Shown one piece after another: positions 1 through 6,949 of a DNA stretch of 8,394 nucleotides. Every line of letters starts with the position of its first letter. Position 1 is the stretch's first letter. The notes beneath the pieces were generated by a model, which saw only the letters and a program-made list of their open reading frames with translations, was not told the origin of the DNA and searched no databases. The translations under genes and the position numbers were made by a program. Source of the DNA: Solirubrobacterales bacterium (GTDB lineage Bacteria > Actinomycetota > Thermoleophilia > Solirubrobacterales > Solirubrobacteraceae); the NCBI GenBank assembly GCA_013695395.1, contig JACDAP010000384.1, positions 1 through 8,394 of the forward strand. Reading direction: 5' to 3'.

Positions 1-25
1 CGGTGGGGGTGGGCTGCGGGGACAT
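1..25 (-). CDS. Possible start of a divergent gene, running off the left edge
   Basis: On the minus strand an ATG at 25-23 opens eight codons (MSPQPTPT) before the window ends. A good Shine-Dalgarno match, AAAGGA (complement of 33-38), sits 7 nt upstream, which is better than the ribosome site of dapA on the other strand. The visible residues are proline/threonine-rich, like a disordered N-terminus, and give no hint of function. If real, the gene is transcribed divergently from dapA and shares the 26-158 spacer with it. The evidence is only a start codon plus ribosome site, so this could be chance. Confidence 0.3.
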
Positions 26-158
26 GCTCGGGTCCTTTCGTGACGCCTGTGTCACCTTCATGTAAGCCCTCGGCGGGCTGCTTCTGTGCGGAGGTGGTCA
101 CAGAGCGCCCTGCAGGCGCGGGGCCGACCCGCCGGGGCGCGTGGAATGATGGGAGGGC
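26..158. promoter_or_regulatory. Leader/promoter region of dapA, possibly bidirectional
   Basis: This spacer holds no convincing plus-strand gene and should carry the dapA promoter. Visible structure: an inverted repeat GTGAC-N6-GTCAC at 40-55; a small hairpin AGCCC-N5-GGGCT at 65-79; a GC hairpin GCGCC-N5-GGCGC at 105-119; and a purine-rich ribosome site GGGAGG at 152-157, very close to the dapA ATG. I could not find a clear -35/-10 pair, so the exact promoter is unassigned. The hairpins are short and lack U-tracts. None matches a riboswitch I recognise. Confidence 0.4.
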
Positions 159-1016
159 ATGTCCTCGCTCGGATCCGTCCTCACCGCGATCGTCACGCCC
201 TTCGGCGCGGACGGGAAGGTCGATGACGCAGCGTTCGTCGCGCTCATGGCCTATCTGGACCAGCAGGGCAGCGACGGCGTGGTCGTGGCCGGTACCACGG
301 GGGAGGCGGCGACGCTCGACGACGACGAGCACCTCGACCTCATCGCCCTGGCGGCGCAGGAGCGTCCACGCCCGGACTTCACCGTCATCGCCGGCGTCGG
401 CTCGAACGACACCAGGCACGCGGTCAAGCTGACCGCGGGGGCGTGCGAGCGGGGCGCCGACGCGCTGCTCTCCGTCAACCCGTACTACAACCGCCCCAAC
501 CGGCGGGGCCTCCTCGCGCACTACCGCGAGGTGAGCGCGGCGGCCGACCGGCCGATCGTGCTCTACAACATCCCGCAGCGCACCGGCGCGGACCTGTCGA
601 ACGAGCTGCTGGCCGAGCTCGCCCAGATCGAGCACATCGACGCGGTCAAGCAGGCCAACAACGACAACCTCGCGCTCGTCGACGGACTCGCCCTCTACGC
701 GGGCAACGACGACGTCTTCGCCCGCACGCTCGAGATGGGCGGGGCGGGCGGCATCCTCGTCGCCAGCCACGTCCTCTCGCCGCAGATGCGGCGCATGGCC
801 GACGAGCCCCACAACCGTGCAAGCATCGACCAGGAGATCCGGGGAGTGGTCACCGCGCTGGGCATCGCCCCGGCCGCCACCACGGCGAAGGCCGCCCTTG
901 GCCTCCTGGGCCATCCGGTGGGCGATCCTCGCCTGCCTTACGTCTCTGTCTCCGAGGAGGAGCTCACCATCATCAAGAACGCCCTTGCCGCCATCGACCT
1001 GCTGCCCTCCGCATGA
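159..1016 (+). CDS. dapA: 4-hydroxy-tetrahydrodipicolinate synthase (DapA)
   Basis: Cytoplasmic aldolase that condenses pyruvate with aspartate-semialdehyde, the first committed step to diaminopimelate and lysine. The 285-residue protein is full family length and one TIM barrel. Family landmarks are present: GTTGE at 45-49 (pyruvate-binding Thr pair), PYYNRP at 108-113 with the tyrosine that reaches the neighbouring subunit, YNIPQRTG at 136-143 (catalytic Tyr136, substrate Arg141), and the Schiff-base lysine Lys164 in AVKQ. The start is the ATG just after GGGAGG; the product begins in the usual place for the family (SLGSVLTAIVTPF). The stop overlaps the rnj start by 4 bp (ATGA at 1013-1016), which implies translational coupling. 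The residue before PYYNRP is Asn107 where Thr or Lys is more usual, a small variation. The related NAL/KDG aldolases share this fold, but the motif set and rnj neighbour favour DapA. Confidence 0.95.
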   Translation: MSSLGSVLTAIVTPFGADGKVDDAAFVALMAYLDQQGSDGVVVAGTTGEAATLDDDEHLDLIALAAQERPRPDFTVIAGVGSNDTRHAVKLTAGACERGADALLSVNPYYNRPNRRGLLAHYREVSAAADRPIVLYNIPQRTGADLSNELLAELAQIEHIDAVKQANNDNLALVDGLALYAGNDDVFARTLEMGGAGGILVASHVLSPQMRRMADEPHNRASIDQEIRGVVTALGIAPAATTAKAALGLLGHPVGDPRLPYVSVSEEELTIIKNALAAIDLLPSA

Positions 1017-2683
1017 GCGGGCCGGAGCGCCTCCGCGTCCTGCCCCTCGGCGGGCTCGGCGAGATCGGCAAGAACATGACCGTCGTCGAGTTCGACGGCA
1101 AGATCATCCTCGTCGACGTCGGCCTGCGGTTCCCGACCGCGGAGATGGTCGGGATCGACCTCGTCCTGCCCGACTTCTCCTACCTGCGTGAGCGGGTCGA
1201 CGACATCGAGGCGATCGTCGTCACCCACGGCCACGAGGACCACCTCGGCGCCCTGCCCTGGATCCTGAAGGACCTCGGCGTGCAAGACATCCCCGTCTAC
1301 GGCGGCCCGCTCACCATGGCGATGGCCCGCTCCAAGCTGGACGAGCACCGCCTCAAAGAGGTCGAGTGCGTCGACGTCAAGGAGGGCGAGATCATCGAGA
1401 TCGGCCCGTTCGACGTCGAGCTCGTCCACATGACGCACTCGATCCCGGACGCCTCCGCGGTCGCGATCACCACGCCCTTGGGCACGATGCTGATCACCGG
1501 GGACTACAAGTTCGACCAGACCCCGGTCGACAAGCGCCCCGCCGACATGCAGCGTCTGGCCGAGCTCGGCCGCGAAGGCGTCCTGCTGCTCTGCGGCGAC
1601 TCCACCAACGCAGACCGCGCCGGCTGGTCGACGAGCGAGTCGCTCGTCGGGCCGCAGCTCTCCGAGCAGTTCGCCCACGTGACGGGGCGCATCGTCGTCA
1701 CCTGCTTCGCTTCGAACATCCACCGGGTCCAGCAGGTCATCGACGCGGCCCAGAAGCACGGGCGCAAGGTCGTCCTCGTCGGCCGCTCGATGCGGAAGAA
1801 CACGAACATCGGACGCACGCTCGGCCACGTGAAGTTCCCCGACGGGCTGATGGTCCAGCCCCGGGAGATGGCGAACTTCCCCGACCACAAGCTCGTGATC
1901 ATCTCCACGGGCTCGCAGGGCGAGCCGCTGAGCGCCCTGCGGCGCATGGCCCACAAGGACCATCGCCAGGTCGAGCTGAAGAAGGGGGACACGATCATGT
2001 TCTCCGCGACGCCGATCCCGGGCAACGAACGAGCGGTCAACGAGACGATCGACCGGCTGTACCACATCGGCTGTGACGTGATCACGACGAAGGACGCCCC
2101 GATTCACTCCTCCGGTCACGGCTACGCCGAGGAGATCAAGCTGATGATCAACCTCACGCGGCCCAAGTACGTGATGCCGTTCCACGGCGACCACAAGCGG
2201 ATCCACCTGCACGGCCAGCTCGCCGAATCCCTCGGTGTGCCCGAGACGAGCATCTTCAAGGGCGAGAACGGGCTGCCGCTCGAGATCACCGCGAAGGGGG
2301 CGAAGTTCGGCAAGAAGGAGCAGGCCGGCGTCATCTACGTCGACGGCGTCGACCTCGGCGACGAGACCGACGCGGCGCTCCGTGATCGGCGCATGCTCTC
2401 GGCCGACGGCATCTTCGTCGTGGTCGCGACGATCTCCGAGCAGGACGGCACGAGCGTCGCCGAGCCCGAGGTGATCTTCCGCGGCGTCCCGTACTCACAG
2501 GACGCAGAGCGGCTGCTCGGAGATCTCCGCGGTGCGGTCGAGTCCTCGTTGGCCGACGCGGCCAAGAAGCAGATCCGCGAGGTCGCGCTCGTCCAGCAGG
2601 TCCTGCACGACGACCTCGCGAAGTTCGTCTACGACCGCCTGAAGCGGCGCCCGATGGTGCTGCCGGTGGTCGTCGAGGTCTGA
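1013..2683 (+). CDS. rnj: Ribonuclease J
   Basis: Metallo-beta-lactamase/beta-CASP RNase with 5'-3' exonuclease and endonuclease activity in mRNA decay and rRNA maturation. At 556 residues it matches the actinobacterial enzymes (about 555-560). The N-terminus LPLGGLGEIGKNM is diagnostic. Metal ligands: HGHEDH at 72-77, His142 in MTHSIPD, Asp164 in TGDYKFD, and His391 in PFHGDHKR. The beta-CASP region includes SSGHGYAEE with His369 and the GSQGEPLSAL loop. The C-terminal domain starts at about residue 440. The reading frame is open upstream into dapA, but the true start is the ATG at 1013: homology begins there, and the upstream codons are a dapA shadow. No Shine-Dalgarno is seen, consistent with coupling through the ATGA overlap. 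The dapA-rnj order is also seen in Mycobacterium tuberculosis, where both genes are essential or important. Confidence 0.97.
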   Translation: MSGPERLRVLPLGGLGEIGKNMTVVEFDGKIILVDVGLRFPTAEMVGIDLVLPDFSYLRERVDDIEAIVVTHGHEDHLGALPWILKDLGVQDIPVYGGPLTMAMARSKLDEHRLKEVECVDVKEGEIIEIGPFDVELVHMTHSIPDASAVAITTPLGTMLITGDYKFDQTPVDKRPADMQRLAELGREGVLLLCGDSTNADRAGWSTSESLVGPQLSEQFAHVTGRIVVTCFASNIHRVQQVIDAAQKHGRKVVLVGRSMRKNTNIGRTLGHVKFPDGLMVQPREMANFPDHKLVIISTGSQGEPLSALRRMAHKDHRQVELKKGDTIMFSATPIPGNERAVNETIDRLYHIGCDVITTKDAPIHSSGHGYAEEIKLMINLTRPKYVMPFHGDHKRIHLHGQLAESLGVPETSIFKGENGLPLEITAKGAKFGKKEQAGVIYVDGVDLGDETDAALRDRRMLSADGIFVVVATISEQDGTSVAEPEVIFRGVPYSQDAERLLGDLRGAVESSLADAAKKQIREVALVQQVLHDDLAKFVYDRLKRRPMVLPVVVEV

Positions 2684-2691
2684 GGCTGATG

Positions 2692-2725
2692 CATGTGCTC
2701 CACACGCGTTAGTGTGGAGCACATG
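2692..2725 (+). promoter_or_regulatory. vapB operator: perfect 14-bp inverted repeat over the promoter and start codon
   Basis: CATGTGCTCCACAC (2692-2705) and its exact reverse complement (2712-2725) are separated by six bases (GCGTTA). The right arm ends in the vapB ATG (2723-2725). A TANNNT -10 element, TAGTGT at 2710-2715, lies in the spacer and right arm and would start transcription at about 2722-2723, giving a leaderless mRNA. The -35 region (near 2686-2692) is poor. RHH antitoxins of VapBC pairs bind such palindromes to repress their own operon, so this is the likely operator. The repeat is seen directly; its function is inferred. As RNA it would also fold into a strong hairpin 8 nt after the rnj stop, but no U-tract follows. 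Confidence 0.75.
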
Positions 2726-2953
2726 TCGAAGATGATCCAGGTGCGCAACGTCTCCGACGAGGCGCACCGGGTGCTCAAGACCCGCGCGGCAGCGGCCGGG
2801 ATGTCGCTGTCGGACTACATCCGCGTCGATCTCGAGGCGGCGGCCAGCAAGCCGACATGGGAGGAGATCGCGGCCGAGGTTCGCGCCGAGCCCAGAAGCG
2901 GCGTCACGCGCGCGCAGATCGTCGCCGACCTCCGGGAGATCCGGGGGGCGTGA
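2723..2953 (+). CDS. vapB: VapB/FitA-type ribbon-helix-helix antitoxin
   Basis: Small antitoxin of 76 residues that binds operator DNA as a dimer and neutralises the adjacent PIN toxin. The N-terminal ribbon-helix-helix is clear: MSKMIQVRNVSDEAHRVLK forms the strand and first helix, then RAAAAGMSLSDYIRVDLE gives the second helix (about residues 3-43). The C-terminal tail (44-76, TWEEIAAEVRAEPRSG onward) would thread over the toxin active site. The ATG at 2723 is chosen because homologues begin MSKMIQ-RNV and a -10 box sits 7 nt upstream. An in-frame ATG at 2693 has a GAGG ribosome site (2682-2685) and would add ten residues (MCSTRVSVEH) encoded by the inverted repeat itself; I consider it less likely. 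The stop overlaps the toxin start by 4 bp. Confidence 0.9.
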   Translation: MSKMIQVRNVSDEAHRVLKTRAAAAGMSLSDYIRVDLEAAASKPTWEEIAAEVRAEPRSGVTRAQIVADLREIRGA

Positions 2954-3333
2954 GCGTCGTCGCCGACGCCAGCGTGATCGTCGAACTGCTCGCCGATCCC
3001 GACTCCCAGCTCTTTGAGCGCCGGGATCTGCGGACCAGCTGGGCACCGCACCTCCTCGACGCCGAGGTGGGGCATGCGCTCCGCCGGCGCGTGGCCGCCG
3101 GCACCGTGCCCGGGGAGCAGGCCCGGCGGGCGATCAGCCGACTCGCCCGGCTGCCGGTACGCCGCGCACCACACGCGGAACTGCTCGGCCGCGCCTGGGA
3201 GCTGCGCGAGAACGTCACCTTCTACGACGCGCTCTACGTCGCCCTCGCCGAGCGGCTGGACGTGCCGCTTCTGACCCTCGACGAGCGGCTGGCCGCAGCC
3301 CCCGGACCGAGGTGCGTCATCGAAATCCCGTAA
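2950..3333 (+). CDS. vapC: VapC-type PIN-domain ribonuclease toxin
   Basis: Toxin of a type II VapBC module, a Mg/Mn-dependent endoribonuclease; characterised family members cut tRNA or rRNA, and the target here cannot be predicted. The 127-residue protein is one PIN domain with all four acidic positions: Asp6 (VADASV), Glu39 (LDAEVGHAL), Asp93 (TFYDALYVALAE) and Asp111 (LLTLDERL). With the quartet intact it is probably active. It starts at GTG 2950, whose GTGA overlaps the vapB stop, so antitoxin is translated first and the pair is coupled; GGGAG at 2934-2938 may help. Base composition resembles the flanking genes, so there is no obvious sign of recent acquisition. It lies between rnj and a convergent gene. 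Confidence 0.92.
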   Translation: MSVVADASVIVELLADPDSQLFERRDLRTSWAPHLLDAEVGHALRRRVAAGTVPGEQARRAISRLARLPVRRAPHAELLGRAWELRENVTFYDALYVALAERLDVPLLTLDERLAAAPGPRCVIEIP

Positions 3334-3398
3334 GGCCGGATGTCACAGCCTCCCGGTTGTCGGGCCTCAGCTCGGTCTTGACCCGGCAGTCGCCGGGG
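3334..3398. other. Convergent intergenic spacer with a small GC hairpin
   Basis: This 65-bp gap separates the 3' ends of vapC and the phospholipase gene. It contains a perfect 6-bp stem CCCGGC-AGTC-GCCGGG at 3382-3397, directly against the phospholipase stop codon, and a weaker CCCG-N5-CGGG stem at about 3352-3364. Neither is followed by a T-run on either strand, so a classical intrinsic terminator is not supported. In a GC-rich actinobacterium a U-less hairpin could still slow transcription from both sides. Confidence 0.35.
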
Positions 3399-4793
3399 CT
3401 ACCGGCGCGAGGCCCGCGGTGCGGGGCGGTAGGCGATCCAGGTCTCCCCGGCGCCGGCGGCGTCGGAGAGCAGCTGGTTCTGGAAGGCGGTGCGCGGGGA
3501 GCGGAAGAGGCCGCCCGCGCGCCGGCACGCGCGGCCCGCAGGGTTGCGCGCCGTCGTCTTGTCCAGCACGAACCAGGAGCCGTCGGCACGGAGGCAAGAG
3601 GGCCGGTTGCGCGTTCGGCAGGAGCGGGACTCCCAGCGGCCGTCCGCGCGACGCACCGTGCAGGTCGGATCTCCCGCGGCCGGGGGGCCGTCGACCCAGG
3701 ACCAGGCCAGGGCCGCGAGCCTCGGGTCACCGGGGACGAGCTGGTCGAAGCCGAGCAGGTTCGTGCCGCAGCGGTCCATCTGGCGCACCCGTTCCGGCGT
3801 GAGCCCGGGGTCGGGAGTGGAGCCGATGCCGGTCGCGGCGCTGAGGAAGGTCGAGTCCTCGAAATAGCGGAGGATCCTCGCGCGCGCCTCGTTCGCCTTC
3901 TCCCCGCCGCACGCCGGGTAGTCCTGGTAGGCCTCGGGCCCGGACTCGAAGCGGACGCTGCCCGGCCAGGCGTGGGAGACGCCCTGCCAGGCGCCCGTGC
4001 CGCAGTCGCCGACGACGACCACCTGGCGGCCGGCGGCGCGCACCTGGTTGCGCGTCAGGTCGAGGGGGAGGTTCGTGCAGCCCGGTGACGCGGGCGTGTA
4101 GAGGCGCTCGCCGAACGCCTCACGCACCACCTTCGCGCTGGTCTCGTAGCCGGCGGGGTCGTCGATCTGGTCCTCGAGGTAGAGCAGGATCACCGCACGC
4201 GGGTTGTCCTCGAGCCAGCGGGTGATCTCGGGCAGCCGGTCGACCAGCAGGCGCTCGGTGCTGCAGCCGACCGGACCGGTCCCGTGGCAGAGCACCGGGG
4301 CGAAGGCACCGGCCGCCCGTGGGCTCGGCAGCCAGTGGACGTCGAGCTCGAGCGAGCGCATGCCGAGGCGGAGCTGGTCGGTGAGGTCGAGCTGCTGGTT
4401 GGAATCGGTGTGGGAGACGGTCGGCGCCTCGGCGGTCTCGTTGAACGAGTTGTGCGTGCCGGCGAAGGTCGCGTCGCGCAGGCCGAGCACGTCGCCGAGC
4501 TGGCTCTGGAAGGCGAGCGTGCGCGCCAGCGGGGAGCGCTCGAACGTGCTGATCTCCGAGCGGATGACACGGCGCCCGGCGGCCTGCGCGCACGTGGCGT
4601 CCGCGATTGCGAGCCGTCGGCACTCCGCGGCGATCCGGTCCCCGAGCTTGCCGAGGCCGACGCAGATCGCCGGCGTGCCCCCGCCCATCTCACACGACGC
4701 CTGGCTGATCGGGGCCTGAGCGGCAGCGTTCCCGGTGAGCGCCGCGAGCGCGCTGAGGGTGGCAAGCGGCAGGGCGAGGAGGCGGCGGCGCAT
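3399..4793 (-). CDS. Secreted PI-PLC X-domain-like phosphodiesterase with C-type-lectin-like tail
   Basis: Predicted exported protein of 464 residues. Residues 1-27 are a Sec signal peptide (MRRR, a hydrophobic stretch, cleavage near AAAQA). A four-cysteine segment (Cys34, 44, 58, 68) follows. The catalytic domain resembles PI-specific phospholipase C X domains: GTHNSFN at 112-118 (first catalytic His114), RSLELDVHW at 146-154 (substrate/general-acid region) and LCHGTG at 168-173 (second His170). Such enzymes cleave phosphoinositides or related phosphodiesters; the real substrate is unknown. The last ~90 residues (378-455: CTVRRADGRW, RPSCLRADGSWF, ACRRAGGLF-SPRTA-QN, ETWIAY) look like a short C-type-lectin-like fold, perhaps for binding glycans or surfaces. 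Fourteen cysteines in all fit a disulfide-stabilised extracytoplasmic protein. It is 41 bp downstream of the histidine kinase with its own apparent promoter. ATG 4793 lacks a Shine-Dalgarno. Confidence 0.82.
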   Translation of the reverse strand: MRRRLLALPLATLSALAALTGNAAAQAPISQASCEMGGGTPAICVGLGKLGDRIAAECRRLAIADATCAQAAGRRVIRSEISTFERSPLARTLAFQSQLGDVLGLRDATFAGTHNSFNETAEAPTVSHTDSNQQLDLTDQLRLGMRSLELDVHWLPSPRAAGAFAPVLCHGTGPVGCSTERLLVDRLPEITRWLEDNPRAVILLYLEDQIDDPAGYETSAKVVREAFGERLYTPASPGCTNLPLDLTRNQVRAAGRQVVVVGDCGTGAWQGVSHAWPGSVRFESGPEAYQDYPACGGEKANEARARILRYFEDSTFLSAATGIGSTPDPGLTPERVRQMDRCGTNLLGFDQLVPGDPRLAALAWSWVDGPPAAGDPTCTVRRADGRWESRSCRTRNRPSCLRADGSWFVLDKTTARNPAGRACRRAGGLFRSPRTAFQNQLLSDAAGAGETWIAYRPAPRASRR

Positions 4794-4838
4794 GCCGCGC
4801 CAACGTACCGGAGTGGTGAAGAACGTGTGAAGGCTCAG
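4794..4838 (-). promoter_or_regulatory. Promoter of the phospholipase gene with 11-bp-spaced direct repeats
   Basis: Reading the minus strand, TTCACA (4831-4826; 5 of 6 to TTGACA) is followed by an 18-bp spacer and TACGTT (4807-4802; TANNNT). Transcription would start about 2 nt before the ATG, so the mRNA would be nearly leaderless, in line with the missing ribosome site. The hexamer CTTCAC occurs twice exactly 11 bp apart (complements of 4827-4832 and 4816-4821), one copy on the -35. PhoB/OmpR-family regulators bind tandem half-sites of this period, and CTTCAC resembles the GTTCAC core of actinobacterial PHO boxes. The adjacent CTGAGCCT (complement of 4831-4838) also occurs upstream of the response regulator. 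The elements are visible; the regulator is inferred. Confidence 0.5.
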
Positions 4839-6253
4839 GCCGTCGCGGCGGGCCCCGGCGCCACCCAGGAGGCATCCTCGGCCGGCGTCGAGATCGGGGC
4901 CAGCGGCAGCCGCACCGTGAACCGCGCGCCGCGGCCCGCATCAGGCGGCGCGAGGACCACAGATCCACCGTGCGCGTCCGCGACCGCACGGACGATCGCG
5001 AGGCCGAGCCCGGAGGAGCCGCCGCGGTCCCCCTCGCCCCGAACGAAGCGCTCGAAGAGTCGCGCTTGCAGCTCCGGCGGTACCCCCGGTCCGTCGTCGA
5101 AGACCTCGAGTACCGCCTCTGCGCCCTCGGTCCGGGTCGCGACGGAGATCGTCGTTCCCGGAGGCGTGTGCTTGATCGCGTTCTCCATCAGGTTGAGCGC
5201 CACGCGGTGCAGCTCGTCCTCGGCCCCGCAGGTCCGGGCCGGCGCAGCGTCGACGTGCAGGTCGTGCTCCGAGGCGATCGGTCCGAGCTCGGCCGCCGCG
5301 GCCACCGCCACGCGCTGCAGGTCGACCGGCTCCCGCGAGGCAGCGCGCTTGGCGTCCTGGCGGGCCAGCAGGAGCAGGTCGGCGACCAGTCGGCGCATCC
5401 GCTGGGAGGAGCGCAGCGCAGACTGGGCGACCTCCCGGTGGTCCCCGTCGAGCGTCTCGGCCAGGAGGTCGAGGTTCGCGAGCACGCTCGTCAGCGGCGT
5501 GCGCAGCTCGTGGGAGGCGTCGGCGACGAAGCGGCGCTGCTGGCTGAGCATGTGTGCGCTTTCCGCCCGGGAGGCCTCGAGCGCCTGGAGCATCTCCTCG
5601 AGCGTCCGCGCGAGCTCGGCGACCTCGTCGTCGGCGTCGGGCATCGGCACGCGCCGGTTCGGGTCGCGCGTCCGCGCGATCTCCCGCGTGGTCGCGGTGA
5701 GCGCGGCGATCGGCGCCATCGCCCGCCGCGCGAGCATGAGCCCCGCGACGAGCGCGAGCCCCGTCCCCATGAGCACGCCGAAGAGCAGGAACAGCCGCAC
5801 GCGCTGCACCGTCGCCTGGACGTCGGACAGCTGTCGCCCGTACTGCAGGAAGCCGCTTCCGAACGGCTCGAAGGAGATCCTCTGGGTCGCGATCTTGAAC
5901 CCGTCCGAGTCCTTGGTCCCGACGATGGGGAAGCTGCCGGGGCTCAGGGAGCGCGCTCGCGTCGAGCCCGCGATCGAGACGCCGTCGGAGGTGAGGATGC
6001 GGATCACCGCCCGGTTTGCGGCGAAGTCGTCGAGCTCGGGCTGAACGTCGAGCAGTCGGCCCTGGGTGTCGATCCGGACCTTGACCCGCGAGGCGACGTC
6101 CTCGGTGGTGGCGACGATCTGGTTCGAGAAGTCCGAGCGGATCCGCCGTGCGGTCAGCTCACCGATGACGTACGCGAAGCCGCAGAGGATCGCGAACGTC
6201 AACGCCGCCGAGATGCCGGCCAGGCGCCAGCGGATGGAGAGGTGGGCCAGCAC
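4835..6253 (-). CDS. Membrane sensor histidine kinase (HAMP-HisKA-HATPase_c)
   Basis: Transmembrane kinase of 472 residues, partner of the response regulator encoded just upstream. Order: TM1 about 11-31; an extracytoplasmic sensor of about 120 residues (32-151) with no domain I recognise; TM2 about 153-175; HAMP linker about 175-228; HisKA with phospho-acceptor His248 in DASHELRTPLTS; HATPase_c with N-box NLMENAIKHTP (Asn358), DDGPG at 386-390 and GLGLAI at 415-420. All catalytic boxes are intact. The architecture resembles PhoR/MprB-type actinobacterial kinases. The start is GTG at 6253, 12 nt after the regulator stop, with no clear Shine-Dalgarno, so translation probably depends on coupling. 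The C-terminal tail (from about 452) is short and Pro/Ala-rich. The ligand cannot be inferred. Confidence 0.95.
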   Translation of the reverse strand: MLAHLSIRWRLAGISAALTFAILCGFAYVIGELTARRIRSDFSNQIVATTEDVASRVKVRIDTQGRLLDVQPELDDFAANRAVIRILTSDGVSIAGSTRARSLSPGSFPIVGTKDSDGFKIATQRISFEPFGSGFLQYGRQLSDVQATVQRVRLFLLFGVLMGTGLALVAGLMLARRAMAPIAALTATTREIARTRDPNRRVPMPDADDEVAELARTLEEMLQALEASRAESAHMLSQQRRFVADASHELRTPLTSVLANLDLLAETLDGDHREVAQSALRSSQRMRRLVADLLLLARQDAKRAASREPVDLQRVAVAAAAELGPIASEHDLHVDAAPARTCGAEDELHRVALNLMENAIKHTPPGTTISVATRTEGAEAVLEVFDDGPGVPPELQARLFERFVRGEGDRGGSSGLGLAIVRAVADAHGGSVVLAPPDAGRGARFTVRLPLAPISTPAEDASWVAPGPAATA

Positions 6254-6265
6254 CGGGAAGGACCG

Positions 6266-6949
6266 TTACGCGCGCAGGACGTACCCCGCACCGCGGATCG
6301 TGTGCAGCAGCCGCTCCTCCCCGCCCGCCTCGAGCTTGCGGCGCAGGTTGGAGACGAAGACCTCGATCGTGTTCGTGGTGGCGAAGGGGTCGTAGCCCCA
6401 CACCTCCTCGAGCAGCCGCTGGCGGGGCACGACGATGCGCTCGTTGCGCATCAGGTACTCGAGCAGTTCGAACTCGCGCTGGGTGAGCTCGACGGAGCGC
6501 TCGCCCCGCTTGACCTCGTGCGTGTCCGGGTTCAGCGAGAGGTCCCCGACGACGACGGAGGCCGAGCCGCGCGGCGGTCGGCGGCGGAGCATCGCCCGCA
6601 GCCGGGCCAGCAGCTCCTGCCGCTCGAAGGGTTTGACGAGGTAGTCGTCAGCGCCGGAGTCGAGGCCCTCGACACGCGACTCGACCGCATCGCGGGCGGT
6701 GAGGACGAGGATCGGGACGTCGTCCTCGGCCCGCAGCCGCTTGGCGACCTCGATGCCGTCGAGCTTCGGCAGCCCGAGGTCGAGGATCACGAGGTCGGGG
6801 TTGAAGGCCTCGGCGATCTCCAGGGCGACCTCGCCGTCGTGGGCGAGCTTGACCTCGTAGCCCTCGAGCCGCAGCGAACGCTGGAGCACCTGGGCGATCT
6901 CCTCGTCGTCCTCGACGACCAGCACGCGCGCATAACGGTCAGGATCCAT
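6266..6949 (-). CDS. OmpR/PhoB-family response regulator
   Basis: Transcription factor of 227 residues. Receiver domain 8-122: acidic pocket Asp14/Asp15 (VVEDDEE), phospho-acceptor Asp57 (LVILDLGLP), Thr84 (LVLTAR) and Lys106 (DDYLVKPF). Winged-helix DNA-binding domain about 130-227: VELTQREFELLEYL, the recognition-helix region TTNTIEVFVSNLRRKLE, and wing HTIRGAGYVLRA. All residues needed for phosphorylation and DNA binding are present, so it should be a normal MprA/PrrA/PhoP-type regulator. The start is ATG 6949 (MDPDRYARVLVVEDD); the frame is open further upstream but that part overlaps the metallophosphoesterase gene and is a shadow. The kinase gene follows after 12 nt. A -10 box and direct repeats directly upstream suggest autoregulation. 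Confidence 0.97.
   Translation of the reverse strand: MDPDRYARVLVVEDDEEIAQVLQRSLRLEGYEVKLAHDGEVALEIAEAFNPDLVILDLGLPKLDGIEVAKRLRAEDDVPILVLTARDAVESRVEGLDSGADDYLVKPFERQELLARLRAMLRRRPPRGSASVVVGDLSLNPDTHEVKRGERSVELTQREFELLEYLMRNERIVVPRQRLLEEVWGYDPFATTNTIEVFVSNLRRKLEAGGEERLLHTIRGAGYVLRA

Noticed and set aside
65..119. Two small GC hairpins upstream of dapA as terminators or a riboswitch
   Set aside because: Stems are only 5 bp with no U-tract, and no known riboswitch core is visible; such stems are frequent by chance at this GC content.
443..1012. N-terminal extension of the rnj frame by 190 codons
   Set aside because: The extension is an Arg/Pro-rich out-of-frame reading of dapA; RNase J homology begins at ATG 1013, which overlaps the dapA stop in the usual ATGA way.
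938..2212. Long minus-strand open frame (424 codons) across rnj
   Set aside because: It lies antisense to a fully conserved RNase J; the translation is Asp/Val/Arg-rich with no domain, typical of a GC-rich shadow frame.
2689..2712. Tiny ORF MHVLHTR ending at TAG just before vapB, as a leader peptide
   Set aside because: It is a by-product of the inverted repeat, has no codon run suggesting attenuation, and would not exist on a leaderless vapB transcript.
2692..2725. The 14-bp inverted repeat as an intrinsic terminator for rnj
   Set aside because: No T-run follows the stem, and the right arm ends in the vapB start codon; an operator explains it better, though an RNA role is not excluded.
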